Notes: a model not told the origin generated them from the sequence alone. A stretch of DNA of 35,749 nucleotides from an uncultured Saprospiraceae bacterium (GCA_937921595.1 CAKZTD010000423.1:1-35749), one strand, 5' to 3'. Positions 8,177-16,470 are shown, counted from the stretch's first letter. Numbers and translations are program-made.

Positions 8177-8524
8177 TTAATTAAACCAAACGGCATAGCG
8201 TTTCCTTCTCAATTCCAAAGCTAATTGTTTTTCCATTTCTAAGGCATTGGCTCTGGTCATTAACTCCAAATGATTGTACAAACTTGGACGAAGATAGAGG
8301 CCATATTTTTCGACGATATTTGAAGACAATTTCATTCCTCGCTCATTTCTATAACCGATCTTATGTTGTTCAAATCTTTCTTGTGGAGTTTTACTGGTCA
8401 TACCGACATAGAGGCATTCTAAGACTCCGTTGAATTGTGGATTTGCTTCCCGGAATTTTTTGCTATCCGTAAATACTTTTTTCGAAAGTTCAATCACATA
8501 AACTTGATAATTTTTTTTAGGCAT
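8177..8524 (-). CDS. GIY-YIG superfamily protein
   Basis: This 115-aa protein shows the GIY-YIG nuclease core. The first strand is YQVYVIEL (residues 6-13, Y9 in the GIY position), the second is CLYVGMT (37-43, Y39-V-G for YIG), followed by R50-x3-H54 (PQERFEQHKIG) and a helix with an acidic EMEKQLALELRRK (E96/E98), where the metal-binding Glu of the family lies. A 23-residue insertion separates the two strands. Stand-alone members are small DNA-cleaving or repair-type nucleases, though many are uncharacterised. The start is 6 bp after the stop of the M28 peptidase gene, so the two are co-transcribed, an odd functional pairing. No DNA-binding extension is present. Confidence 0.75.
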   Translation of the reverse strand: MPKKNYQVYVIELSKKVFTDSKKFREANPQFNGVLECLYVGMTSKTPQERFEQHKIGYRNERGMKLSSNIVEKYGLYLRPSLYNHLELMTRANALEMEKQLALELRRKRYAVWFN

Positions 8525-8530
8525 GTCCCA

Positions 8531-10264
8531 TCACTTTTCTAATTTACTCATTTCCTCTAAAGTACGTTGTCCGATTTTGGTAAGTGCATTGTCTATCTTT
8601 AATTTTAATTCTTCTGACGCTGGGTCAATTAAAATATCATCAACCTTAGGCAAAGCTCTGCCATACCAATAGCCCCAAGCCCAGAGAATATTTCGTTCAT
8701 TAGCGATACTTGTACCTGATTGGATAGCTGCCATTGATAATTTGCTTTCTGTTTTTAATCGTTTTAAAGCTGCATATTCGGTAATGTTGATGACATCTAT
8801 TGCTGTAGTTTCAGATGCCTTGGTCAACATCAAGGCTGAAGATAAAGCACTGATTCCGACATTGGCAAGTGTAGTAGGAGAGACCTTGTCAATTCGATCT
8901 GTATCGGTATGATAAAAAACATCAGTGAAATGCCACAATAGCAATCCCGGAATTTTTGCATTGAGAAATGGTTGATGATCACTCCCTCCTTCAAATGGAT
9001 TGGTGTTGACCGTCCAATTTGTTGCTGTAGCTTGACGTCGGCAAACATACTCAATCAAGTCATTAAAATAATGAGGATTGAATTCGTCTTGGTCAACTTC
9101 ACCAGCTCCCCATTCCGTATGTTTGTCTTCTCCTCTTGTCCAGATGGCAGAAGGATCTGGCATTTTTTCAATTAAAAAAGTCCCACCAGTTTTCTCCGTA
9201 TCCTCACCGACCATATCGAGGCTCATGCCCCAATGAATCCCCGCAGCTCTTGTCGGATCTTGTTTGATGTAACGATTGGTCGACTTGATTTCAACTCCCC
9301 AAAGAAAAGTGATTGTTCGGTCAGGAGCTATTTTTCCTTTTTTTAATAAAGTCGCAGCAACTCTGGCCATCTCCATTTGAGCACCTACTCCGCTGGCATT
9401 ATCATTGGCTCCAGGTTCTTGAACATGAGCGCTAAAAACAAATCGTTTCTCTGCTTGTCTACTGCCACGAACTTCAGCAATCAAGGTCAATTCTTCTGAG
9501 GGGAATATCTTCGTTTCGATATTTACTTTAAGCTTTAGTGGTCCTTTTTTTAAGTGTTCATGGATGGCTGTTTTTGCAGCATAGGATAGATTGATTGCCC
9601 AGGTTTTTAATTCACTGTTTAACGGAATACCTGTAAATGGAATTGAGGTTTGATGTTTTTCTGGTTGGTTATAATGGGGGATATTGTAAGAAAGAATTCC
9701 TATTGCGCCTTGTTTTTCAACAGCAAGTTTAAAGAGCGAATAACCAGAACATTCACCAAAGACAATCTTTCCTTTTAGATCAAGTTTTTCAATGCTTGCT
9801 TTATCACAAGATTCTATATAAACTACTTCTGCTTCTATTCCTTTCTTTGGCGTTGAAAAACTATTTATAGCAATCATGTTACGGTTACTGCTGAACTCAA
9901 GAAGCGGTTTGTCTTGACCGGGTAAATATATTTTTGCATCAATAGGATCCCAGGCTAGCTTACCTAATGGATAGCGTTCTAATCGATAACTTAATTTTTC
10001 ATCAGACCCTTTTTCTGCTTGCTTGTATCCTGCTTCTTCTAGTTGTTTTTGAACATGAAAAATACTTTCATCAAATCCTGTATTTCCTGGTGACCGCCAA
10101 CGATCAGCAACGAAGGCAGTTGTTTCTAATGCTTTTTGACCGGAGTATTCTGAACGAACAAGTTCTAGATATTTGTCCAATTGACTACTGACTTCCTGAG
10201 CGGTAGTTTGAAAAGGAGCAATTAGAATAATGAACAAGAAGTAAAGCGAGTTTTTATTAATCAT
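8531..10264 (-). CDS. Secreted M28-family metallopeptidase with PA-like domain
   Basis: This 577-aa protein has a signal peptide (1-22, cleavage near TTAQ). A PA-like inserted domain lies at about 130-240 (VVYIESCDKASIEKLDLKGKIVFGECSG... GAIGILSYN). The M28 catalytic core is at about 255-480: H280 and D288 in SAHVQEPGANDNASG, E325 in FLWGVEIKST, D350 in MSLDMVGE, H430 in GGSDHQPF, plus a YHTDTD motif near 451. M28 enzymes are zinc aminopeptidases or carboxypeptidases acting outside the cytoplasm. The site departs from the classic pattern: the H-x-D of the first motif is H-V-Q, and the usual Glu-Glu pair has a single Glu. This resembles DUF4910-type relatives more than classic leucyl aminopeptidases. 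It heads a unit with the GIY-YIG gene. Confidence 0.85.
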   Translation of the reverse strand: MINKNSLYFLFIILIAPFQTTAQEVSSQLDKYLELVRSEYSGQKALETTAFVADRWRSPGNTGFDESIFHVQKQLEEAGYKQAEKGSDEKLSYRLERYPLGKLAWDPIDAKIYLPGQDKPLLEFSSNRNMIAINSFSTPKKGIEAEVVYIESCDKASIEKLDLKGKIVFGECSGYSLFKLAVEKQGAIGILSYNIPHYNQPEKHQTSIPFTGIPLNSELKTWAINLSYAAKTAIHEHLKKGPLKLKVNIETKIFPSEELTLIAEVRGSRQAEKRFVFSAHVQEPGANDNASGVGAQMEMARVAATLLKKGKIAPDRTITFLWGVEIKSTNRYIKQDPTRAAGIHWGMSLDMVGEDTEKTGGTFLIEKMPDPSAIWTRGEDKHTEWGAGEVDQDEFNPHYFNDLIEYVCRRQATATNWTVNTNPFEGGSDHQPFLNAKIPGLLLWHFTDVFYHTDTDRIDKVSPTTLANVGISALSSALMLTKASETTAIDVINITEYAALKRLKTESKLSMAAIQSGTSIANERNILWAWGYWYGRALPKVDDILIDPASEELKLKIDNALTKIGQRTLEEMSKLEK

Positions 10265-10335
10265 ATTTTTATTTTATCTGATGGTGTCTTTAAGTAAGTT
10301 GCTTTTTCTCTGATGAAATTTTAGTTTTTAGTGTC

Positions 10336-10365
10336 TCACTCAATTGGTCTTGCTGGAATGAGTGA
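10336..10365. other. 7-bp inverted repeat in the DinB/M28 gap
   Basis: TCACTCA and TGAGTGA are separated by 16 nt in the gap between the end of the DinB-like gene and the start of the M28 gene. There is no T-tract on either side, so it is not a convincing terminator. Role unknown. Confidence 0.3.
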
Positions 10366-10469
10366 ATATTTGGAAAGTCTTAATTCTTAAGCTTATTTTT
10401 TACCTATGGGAGAGCATTTACTCATTTATCTATTCTTTCATTTCTAAATTGATTTTCAAATTCTTAACT

Positions 10470-10952
10470 TTATTTTATAGTAACTAGATCTTCAGAGATT
10501 ATTTTTTTTAAAATAACAATCTGTCCGAGGTGATAATAGCTATGTTCAATCATGGCATGGATGTTTCGAAAATAATTGCCATACTTCTCATCGACAAAAC
10601 TATCATTGAGTTTTTCATCTGCCATGGCTTCGACATGGTTTGCAAATTTTTCTGCTTCAGCAAAAGTCTTATCCAATAATTTTATCCAGTCTTCTTGAGA
10701 TTGAATAGGAGGGAGGTCAAAGCTAAATTTATCTCTGATGTCAAGGGTGCCACCAGCAAAAACTTGGTTAATGCCTGCTACATAATAATGAATGTGAAAA
10801 GTGAGATCAGCGATGGTATTTAAGGAACCGATTTTGGTTTTGGCCATTTCGTAGCTGACTGCTGATAATTGGGTTTTTAGGTTGGTGGAAACCCAGTTGC
10901 CATTGAGTTGGACTTCTCTGAATTGATTGGCTATTTGTGTACTAAGGCTCAT
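10470..10952 (-). CDS. DinB/YfiT-like four-helix-bundle protein
   Basis: This 160-aa all-helical protein carries the DinB superfamily metal-binding pattern: H53 (LTFHIHYYVAG) with H137-x3-H141 (MIEHSYYHLGQIVILKK) near the C-terminus. DinB-like proteins bind a divalent metal through three His; many act as thiol-dependent transferases or have unknown function. It has no signal peptide, and its length is normal for the family. It lies 46 bp downstream of the GyrI-like gene and is probably co-transcribed with it. That pairing is suggestive of a small stress or xenobiotic-response unit, but this is inference. Confidence 0.85.
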   Translation of the reverse strand: MSLSTQIANQFREVQLNGNWVSTNLKTQLSAVSYEMAKTKIGSLNTIADLTFHIHYYVAGINQVFAGGTLDIRDKFSFDLPPIQSQEDWIKLLDKTFAEAEKFANHVEAMADEKLNDSFVDEKYGNYFRNIHAMIEHSYYHLGQIVILKKIISEDLVTIK

Positions 10953-10998
10953 ACTTTTATACTTTAGTCATGAATATTTACCAAAGTACTAAAATATT

Positions 10999-11634
10999 TT
11001 ATTCTACTTTAAACCTTAACACTGTTTTTAACTTTTCAGGAGCTACCTTCCGGAAATCTGAGAGATAAATTTCTCTATGTACCTTTGATTGTCTTTTGAG
11101 ATTTTTGCTTTCTGCAAATTCCTCCATTATTTTAAAGCTAGTAGGTTCGTCATCGTAACTTCCAATATGTAACATTTGAATACATTTACCTTCTTTGATG
11201 TTTTCAAAAACTAGTCTATCTAACAATACATCTGGCTTTTTAATTTTAGTTTTTTCGAACATTTCCTGATAGAATGCTTCCGTAACAAAATCCGGTTGGC
11301 GGATCATTATTTTAAATACTAAATCATCTTTATTGAGCTGACCATTAAATGTTTTTTTTGCTTCATCGGTGATGTCCCAAACACCTTCCAATGGATAAAC
11401 CGTATAATCAAAGTATCCATTTGGTTTTATTTTCATGGTCTTTGGAGTCATTTTAATAGCATAAGAAATTGGATATAAAACGCTAATGCAATCTGAAAAG
11501 AATTTGCCGTTTGGATTGCCTGCCCCTTCGATGCTTATAAATTTAAATTCAGGTATATCAATAATCTCAGGTTTGGCTTTTGGCAGGTAAAAGGTTTTTT
11601 CTTTCTTTCGCCATTCATGTTTGGGAGTTTTCAT
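10999..11634 (-). CDS. GyrI-like small-molecule-binding domain protein
   Basis: Taken from the ATG at 11634, the protein is 211 aa. It begins MKTPKHEWRKKEKTFYLPKAKPEIIDIPEFKFISIEGAGNPNG, then FDYTVYPLEGVWD, KIMIRQPDFVT, KCIQMLHIGSYDDEPTSF and KVHREIYLSDFRKVAPEKLKTVLRFKV. This is the layout of stand-alone GyrI-like (SOUL/Rob C-terminal-like) proteins, including the H-IGSYD-EP motif. Such domains bind small amphipathic ligands; stand-alone forms may hydrolyse or sequester them. A longer frame to 11721 exists. I reject it because a perfect TAnnTTTG promoter element (11704-11697) lies inside the extra 29 codons, which also lack resemblance to the family. Upstream is a 6-bp palindrome that may be an operator. 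Confidence 0.85.
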   Translation of the reverse strand: MKTPKHEWRKKEKTFYLPKAKPEIIDIPEFKFISIEGAGNPNGKFFSDCISVLYPISYAIKMTPKTMKIKPNGYFDYTVYPLEGVWDITDEAKKTFNGQLNKDDLVFKIMIRQPDFVTEAFYQEMFEKTKIKKPDVLLDRLVFENIKEGKCIQMLHIGSYDDEPTSFKIMEEFAESKNLKRQSKVHREIYLSDFRKVAPEKLKTVLRFKVE

Positions 11635-11696
11635 TGTTTTTATTTTGATTGATGAAATGGAGAGAAACCGATTTAAGGTCTCTCGATTATTTACAA

Positions 11697-11723
11697 CAAA
11701 TATAAATGCTGGTTGTGACAACC
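11697..11723 (-). promoter_or_regulatory. Promoter with overlapping palindrome, GyrI-like gene
   Basis: On the minus strand TATATTTG (11704-11697) is a perfect TAnnTTTG -7 element. Six bases upstream of it is GGTTGTGACAACC (11711-11723), a 6-bp perfect inverted repeat around one base, in the spacer/-33 area where a regulator could act. It gives a ~55-60-nt leader to the ATG at 11634. Confidence 0.6.
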
Positions 11724-11848
11724 CTATGTCAGGAGGAGGTTTTTTATTTTCGATGTTAAGTGGTGTTACAAGAAGTGTCAGGATTTAGGGGAATCTATGA
11801 ATTAGGTTGCTGAAAGTACGATTAGAATGCAGTCACTTCTTTTGTCGA

Positions 11849-11892
11849 TACTTTTTGTCTTGACACAAAAAGGACCAAAAAACTCAAGGCTG
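11849..11892. repeat. Interspersed-repeat-like sequence with 8-bp palindrome
   Basis: CTTTTTGT (11851-11858) and ACAAAAAG (11865-11872) flank CTTGAC, followed by GACCAAAAAACTCAAGGCTG. From memory, closely similar text (a CTTTTTGT / ACAAAAAG palindrome followed by AAAAA-TCAAGGC) recurs in intergenic regions of many Bacteroidota. Only the palindrome itself is seen here; the repeat status is recollection. Confidence 0.45.
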
Positions 11893-11909
11893 TATATTTT
11901 TTTTAACGC

Positions 11910-12060
11910 AAAAATCAATTCAATACCCTAAATTCTAAAAACTCGCCTCCAAGTTTGTGTTTTATTTTAACATCATTGATTATTTTAGTCTCTGGTATGA
12001 TTTCAATAATTAGAGGGCTCAAACAGTTTATAATTTTTAACGGATATTGAATTGATTTTT
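11910..12060. repeat. 151-bp segment bounded by perfect 16-bp inverted repeats
   Basis: AAAAATCAATTCAATA at 11910-11925 is the exact reverse complement of 12045-12060; the two are 119 bp apart. With mismatches the similarity continues a few bases inward (ATACCC against ATATCC). No convincing gene lies inside. It could be a MITE-like remnant or a long-range hairpin in the 3' region of the pseudouridine synthase transcript. The gene-free stretch 11724-12156 otherwise holds the palindromic repeat at 11849 and the terminator at 12062. Confidence 0.5.
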
Positions 12061-12061
12061 A

Positions 12062-12101
12062 CTAAAAAATATAAGGCCGATCCAGGTCTGGCCTTATATT
12101 T
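12062..12101 (-). terminator. Intrinsic terminator after the RluE-like gene
   Basis: A 12-bp perfect stem, AAATATAAGGCC (12067-12078) with GGCCTTATATTT (12090-12101), has an 11-nt loop. On the minus strand the T-rich run (complement of A64-A69) follows the stem, which fits termination of the GH31-methyltransferase-RluE unit ending at 12157. Confidence 0.75.
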
Positions 12102-12156
12102 AAGGAAGCAGTTTAAATAGAGTGATTTTTGAAAAAATAAGCTTAAAACAACACTA

Positions 12157-12753
12157 CTAAATATTGAAACTTTCAACTTCAATGAATTTTCCAGAAGGTA
12201 GTTCACCGAGGATTATATTCCCAATTCGGATTCGCATTAACCTCAAGGTAGGAAACCCAACGGCAGCACTCATTTTTCGAACTTGACGAAACTTACCCTC
12301 CGTCAATGTTATCGATAACCAACTAGTTGGCCCATGTCTTTCATCTCTTATTTTTCTTGCTCTGGGCTCAAATACTGGAGCTGGGTCCAAGCGAAAAGCC
12401 TTACAAGGTAAGGTCAAATAGATCTCACTTCTTCGAGCGATCTCTACTCCGTTTTTAAGTTGCTCTATTGCTTCATCAGTAATTTTTCCATCGACTTGGA
12501 TGTAATATTCTTTTTCGACTTTTTTGCTTCGAACTTCAGCACTTACTTTTCCATCAGTGGTCAATAGTAACAAACCCTCAGAGTTTTTATCTAGTCGCCC
12601 AATGGCCATAGTTCCTTCAGGAAAATCATGCAGTTCTCCTAATAGTTTTTTGCCTTTCATTCGCTTGGTTTCATTGGCGATAAACTGGGAGATATATCCT
12701 AGCGGTTTATGGATGATGAAGTGGCGATGATTGGTTTGGATGCTATCTGGCAT
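12157..12753 (-). CDS. rluE: RluE-like rRNA pseudouridine synthase
   Basis: This 198-aa enzyme of the RsuA/RluB/E/F family lacks an N-terminal S4 domain, as RluE does. Visible motifs are FIIHKPLGYISQF, the catalytic loop AIGRLDKNSEGLLLLT with D55 as the nucleophile Asp, KEYYIQVDG, and the C-terminal LTEGKFRQVRKMSAAVGFPTLRLMRIRIG. It isomerises a specific uridine of 23S rRNA (U2457 for E. coli RluE; target by homology only). The start is 6 bp after the methyltransferase stop, and a strong terminator follows. The symbol is by family resemblance, since paralogues with similar architecture exist. Confidence 0.88.
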   Translation of the reverse strand: MPDSIQTNHRHFIIHKPLGYISQFIANETKRMKGKKLLGELHDFPEGTMAIGRLDKNSEGLLLLTTDGKVSAEVRSKKVEKEYYIQVDGKITDEAIEQLKNGVEIARRSEIYLTLPCKAFRLDPAPVFEPRARKIRDERHGPTSWLSITLTEGKFRQVRKMSAAVGFPTLRLMRIRIGNIILGELPSGKFIEVESFNI

Positions 12754-12759
12754 AAGACA

Positions 12760-13707
12760 TTAATTACTTCTTTCAGCTTGTTTAAATTCTAATAACAGAA
12801 AATCTCCCACTTCCATTTCTCTTACTAATTTGAAATCAAATGAACTTAAATTTTCCACGATTGCTTTTTTGCTGATTGCTTCTGGACAGACTTTTTTATC
12901 TCCACCGATCTCTGTGACTGGTTCCGAAAGATAGAGTCTGCCATTTGGGCTGAGAGAATTGGCGATGGATTTAATCATTTTATCAGAACTGGAGAAATGG
13001 TGGAAGGTATTGCGGATGATGATTTTATCAAGCTTTTTGTTTTCTAGTTTAGTGGATTTTTTGGATCCTTTGACTATTTTTATGTTATCCTTTTTTAATG
13101 GAAATTCTTTTCTTGATTTCTTTATTTTTTCAATTCGATTGCCATTCAATTCATTGATATAGATTTTTTCGAAATCAAATAAGCGACAGCTTATAAAAGA
13201 AAATTCTCCAAAACCTGCTCCAATCTCTCCGACTTTTTGATGATCAGCGAATTGATAAAACGCTATTTCTGATGCTAGATTTTGCTCCCCATCCCCATTG
13301 CTATCTAATATCTTTAGGTTTTTAAATGATCTTATATGTTTGTTTAATTCGATAAATTCTCTTTCCAGTGTTCTGATTTTTTTTAATAAAACACCTTGAT
13401 GCTTTCGATTAAACAAGATTTCTTTTGCTTGATCATAAACCCAATCTTTATCTTTTGATTTGGCTAACCAAGACACTATTTTAATTAATCGTTCTTTCTT
13501 AATCTCCTTGAGTTCGGAATCTTTAATTTCTCGTTTTAAGGATTTTAGTTTTTGCAGTGATTTAGAAGTTTCGTTAAGTACTTCTTGTTTGTATTCGGAA
13601 ATTTGAGATTTTATATTTTCCTTAGATACAATTGGGGCTTCCTGTGCAGATGCATTGATTGCAAGGATGATCTTAAAAAGAAAATAAAGGATAGTTTTAG
13701 ATTTCAT
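12760..13707 (-). CDS. Class I SAM methyltransferase with N-terminal signal peptide
   Basis: This 315-aa protein has three parts. A clear signal-like N-terminus (KTILYFLFKIILAINASAQ, residues 4-22) comes first. A charged, probably coiled-coil helix region follows at about 30-130. The Rossmann methyltransferase fold begins near 150: motif I VGEIGAGFGEFS (E161, G163, G165, G167), acidic motif II INELN (E186), and motif IV-like IIIRNTFHHF (233-238), then SLSPNGRLYLSEPV. The SAM-binding motifs look intact, yet export would remove the enzyme from cytoplasmic SAM. Either the N-terminus is a membrane anchor, or the domain binds another ligand. It sits 17 bp after GH31 and 6 bp before rluE, so it is part of that transcript. 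Substrate unknown. Confidence 0.8.
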   Translation of the reverse strand: MKSKTILYFLFKIILAINASAQEAPIVSKENIKSQISEYKQEVLNETSKSLQKLKSLKREIKDSELKEIKKERLIKIVSWLAKSKDKDWVYDQAKEILFNRKHQGVLLKKIRTLEREFIELNKHIRSFKNLKILDSNGDGEQNLASEIAFYQFADHQKVGEIGAGFGEFSFISCRLFDFEKIYINELNGNRIEKIKKSRKEFPLKKDNIKIVKGSKKSTKLENKKLDKIIIRNTFHHFSSSDKMIKSIANSLSPNGRLYLSEPVTEIGGDKKVCPEAISKKAIVENLSSFDFKLVREMEVGDFLLLEFKQAERSN

Positions 13708-13724
13708 TTCTCAACCTCATAGAA

Positions 13725-16301
13725 TTATTTTTTCATTTTAATTTCCTCAAAAACATTTCCACAAGTAAGCATGTAAACCGTATTTCCTTCTCTTTCCATT
13801 GATGTAATTTCAACAGCTTTTCCATCGACAGTACAAGAAGAAGGTTTAAATGGTAATCCATTAAAAAACAAGTTTACATGAAGGTATTGATCAGGATGCT
13901 GACCTGTTTTCTTTTGATTTAAAATGACTTCACTTGCAGAACCTTGAAAGGTGTATTCTTTTGAACTATATTGATTTGCCTGATGCTCAAAACCATCTCC
14001 TTGATCTTCATAAAGTTCGCTCTTGCAAGATCCATTTTTATAATAAACATGCAGCATCAATTCATCGATTGGTACTTGATCCGTGTTTTGTCGAATTGGA
14101 TAATGAGGAATGATTGCACCTTCACGGACAAAGATTGGAATTTGTTGAAGTGGCGATTTTACTTTTATGGATTTTCCACCTTTAAAGGCTGTCGATGACC
14201 AGTAATGATACCAGTTACCTTTTGGTAAATACACCTTCTGTTCGATTGCTTTTTCTTCAATAACTGGACTGATTAAAAGATGATCTCCAAACATGAAATC
14301 TCTTTCTACATCTCTTAGTTTTTTATCACTTTGATCTTCAAAAATTAAAGAACGCAACATCGGTTTTCCAGTTTCTGTATACGTTTTGAATGCTGTGTAT
14401 AAATAGGGCAGTAGCTGATAACGTAATTCAATCGCATATCGAGCAAGGTCAGTATATTTTTCACCAAAAGCCCAAGGCTCTTGATCCATTCGGTTGTTTT
14501 TTTCTTCTTCTTTGATTGCTTCTCCATCAACCTCAGCGGCACCATCAGCATTGTTCCCCATGCTATGCACTCGGTAAAGCGGATGGAAAATTCCAAGCTG
14601 CAACCATCGGACAAAAAGTTCTCCTTTGGGAAGGTCAACAAAGCCACCAATGTCAGATCCAACAAATGAAAATCCAGAAATACTCAATCGTTGACATTGT
14701 CGATTTGCTAATTGAAGTTGTTCCCAACTCGCCACATTATCTCCGGTCCAAACACAAGCGTATCGTTGTCCACCACTGTAAGTCGCTCGGGTAATTACAA
14801 AAGGGCGGCGATGATTTTTTAGCCTTAGCAGTCCTTCCGTTGTTGCTTTAGACATGTTCAATCCGTAGATGTTATGAGCCTTTGCATGGCTACTTTGATG
14901 TCCATCATAGTCATGGCGAACATCCTCCGGGAAGGTTTTTGAATTAACTTTAAAAACAGCAGGTTCGTTCATGTCATTCCAAAATCCAGCGACTCTGTTT
15001 TTAGAATATAAGGCTGCATATTGATGTCCCCACCAAGAACGAACACCTGGATGAGTGAAGTCTGGGAACGCACAATTTGGTGGCCATACTGGTCCTTCCA
15101 TTACTTCACCGTCAGGTCTTTTACAATAGAAGTCAAGGTCTTTTCCTTCTTTATAAACTTTGTAATCGTCGTCTACTTTTAAACCCGGATCGATCATTAC
15201 AACGGTTCTAAAACCAATCTCACGCAATTCCCGAATCATCTGAGTTGGATTTGGAAAATAGTCTTTGTTCCAGGTGAAACATTTATAGTCGTCCATGTAA
15301 TCTATGTCCAAATAGATGGCATCACAAGGAATATTTCGCTTTCTAAATTCTTTGGCAACTTCTTTAACTCTGGCTTCTGGATAATAACTCCAGCGACATT
15401 GGTGAAAACCTAATGCCCATAATGGAGGTAGTTCGGGCTTTCCGGTGATGTCAGTATATTGAGTGGCTACAGCGTCGAGTTCAGGGCCATAGATGAAATA
15501 ATAATTCATTTCACCGCCAGCTGCGGCAAAAGTGATTTGCCCATCGCCTTCGCTATCAAAATCAAAATGCGTTCGGTAGGAATTATCGAAAAATATACCA
15601 TAGGCATTTCCTTCATGGAGACCATAGTAAAAAGGAATCGCTTTGTAAAGTGGATCCGTGTCATGTCCAAATGCGAAAGCATCGGTCACCCAGTTTTCTA
15701 ATTTTTGGCCTTTGAGGTTTAAGTCTCCTGACTTATCTCCTAATCCAAAATAGTATTCGTCTTTTTGTGCTTTTTTAGAAATAGAAATATGTTCTAAACC
15801 TTTGAGGATTGTTGTTCGAGCATAGAAGCCTTGATCATCTTCGCAAATGATTTTTCCTCCTTTATTTTCAAAACGAACTTGAAGATTTGATTTTGAAATT
15901 ATACAAACAAGTTGGTTTGTTGAGATTTTAAATTCTTCTTTGGAAGCTTCAAATTCTATGGCTGTCTCTTGTGTTTTAAAATTTTCATCTATAGCATAAG
16001 AGAAATCTGCTGGGAATTCTTTTTTCAAGCTATATCGTAATCGAAAGATACGATCCGACATTACTTCTAGTCTTAGTTGGATATTGTTTTTACAAGAAAA
16101 ATGAAAAAGATGATTGGGTTCTCGATTGACTTTTTTGACTAAGTCCGGTCGGAGTTCTGTAAAAACATCTGGATATCGGTTGCTACCTTCAGTCTGATTA
16201 ATATTTACTGGCGAATCATCGATGACTTCTTCTTGAACTAAAGATTCTGTTTCTGTAACGATTACCTTTTTAGGATTTAATTCGTTTTCCAACTCTTTCA
16301 T
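13725..16301 (-). CDS. Glycoside hydrolase family 31 alpha-glucosidase
   Basis: Taken from the ATG at 16301, this is an 858-aa enzyme. The GH31 order is present: an N-terminal beta-sandwich (FHFSCKNNIQLRLEVMSDRIFRLRY), then the TIM barrel with WALGFHQCRWSY, DAIYLDIDYMDDYKCFTW, the nucleophile motif GFWNDMNEPAVF (Asp443), and the acid/base region TGDNVASW (Asp521). RVHSMG and C-terminal beta domains (PKGNWYHYWSS, VPIFVREGAIIP) follow. It hydrolyses terminal alpha-glucosidic bonds. No signal peptide is seen, so it is likely cytoplasmic, acting on imported oligosaccharides. The frame extends to 16379, but the added residues (MDTSVLCALAHLWLHKYK) are unlike the family, and a -7-like CACATTTG (16351-16344) lies within them. 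No SusCD genes are nearby. The run continues into the methyltransferase. Confidence 0.93.
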   Translation of the reverse strand: MKELENELNPKKVIVTETESLVQEEVIDDSPVNINQTEGSNRYPDVFTELRPDLVKKVNREPNHLFHFSCKNNIQLRLEVMSDRIFRLRYSLKKEFPADFSYAIDENFKTQETAIEFEASKEEFKISTNQLVCIISKSNLQVRFENKGGKIICEDDQGFYARTTILKGLEHISISKKAQKDEYYFGLGDKSGDLNLKGQKLENWVTDAFAFGHDTDPLYKAIPFYYGLHEGNAYGIFFDNSYRTHFDFDSEGDGQITFAAAGGEMNYYFIYGPELDAVATQYTDITGKPELPPLWALGFHQCRWSYYPEARVKEVAKEFRKRNIPCDAIYLDIDYMDDYKCFTWNKDYFPNPTQMIRELREIGFRTVVMIDPGLKVDDDYKVYKEGKDLDFYCKRPDGEVMEGPVWPPNCAFPDFTHPGVRSWWGHQYAALYSKNRVAGFWNDMNEPAVFKVNSKTFPEDVRHDYDGHQSSHAKAHNIYGLNMSKATTEGLLRLKNHRRPFVITRATYSGGQRYACVWTGDNVASWEQLQLANRQCQRLSISGFSFVGSDIGGFVDLPKGELFVRWLQLGIFHPLYRVHSMGNNADGAAEVDGEAIKEEEKNNRMDQEPWAFGEKYTDLARYAIELRYQLLPYLYTAFKTYTETGKPMLRSLIFEDQSDKKLRDVERDFMFGDHLLISPVIEEKAIEQKVYLPKGNWYHYWSSTAFKGGKSIKVKSPLQQIPIFVREGAIIPHYPIRQNTDQVPIDELMLHVYYKNGSCKSELYEDQGDGFEHQANQYSSKEYTFQGSASEVILNQKKTGQHPDQYLHVNLFFNGLPFKPSSCTVDGKAVEITSMEREGNTVYMLTCGNVFEEIKMKK

Positions 16302-16470
16302 ATTAGGATAGAATTTTTTATTGCTTTTGTATTTATGGAGCCACAAATGTGCTAAGGCACAAAGGACGGATGTGTCCAAATTGATCTAAGTTTTCTCTTT
16401 GGGTAATAGAATCCAAGAGAGCTTATGTAATTTTTAGGAAGGTAGTATTGGTTAGCCGTTAAACTTGTAT

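Noticed and set aside
11635-11721. 29-codon extension of the GyrI-like gene
   Set aside because: A perfect -7 element lies inside it and the residues do not resemble the family.
12003-12206. 67-codon minus-strand frame overlapping the terminator and rluE end
   Set aside because: It crosses a strong terminator stem and the inverted-repeat segment, and shows low-complexity, non-protein-like composition.
14345-14665. 106-codon minus-strand frame inside the GH31 gene
   Set aside because: It is out of frame within a clearly coding GH31 region and has no homology-like features.
16302-16379. 26-codon extension of the GH31 gene
   Set aside because: The extra residues look unlike a signal peptide or the family, and a -7-like CACATTTG lies within. 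Rejected with only moderate certainty.
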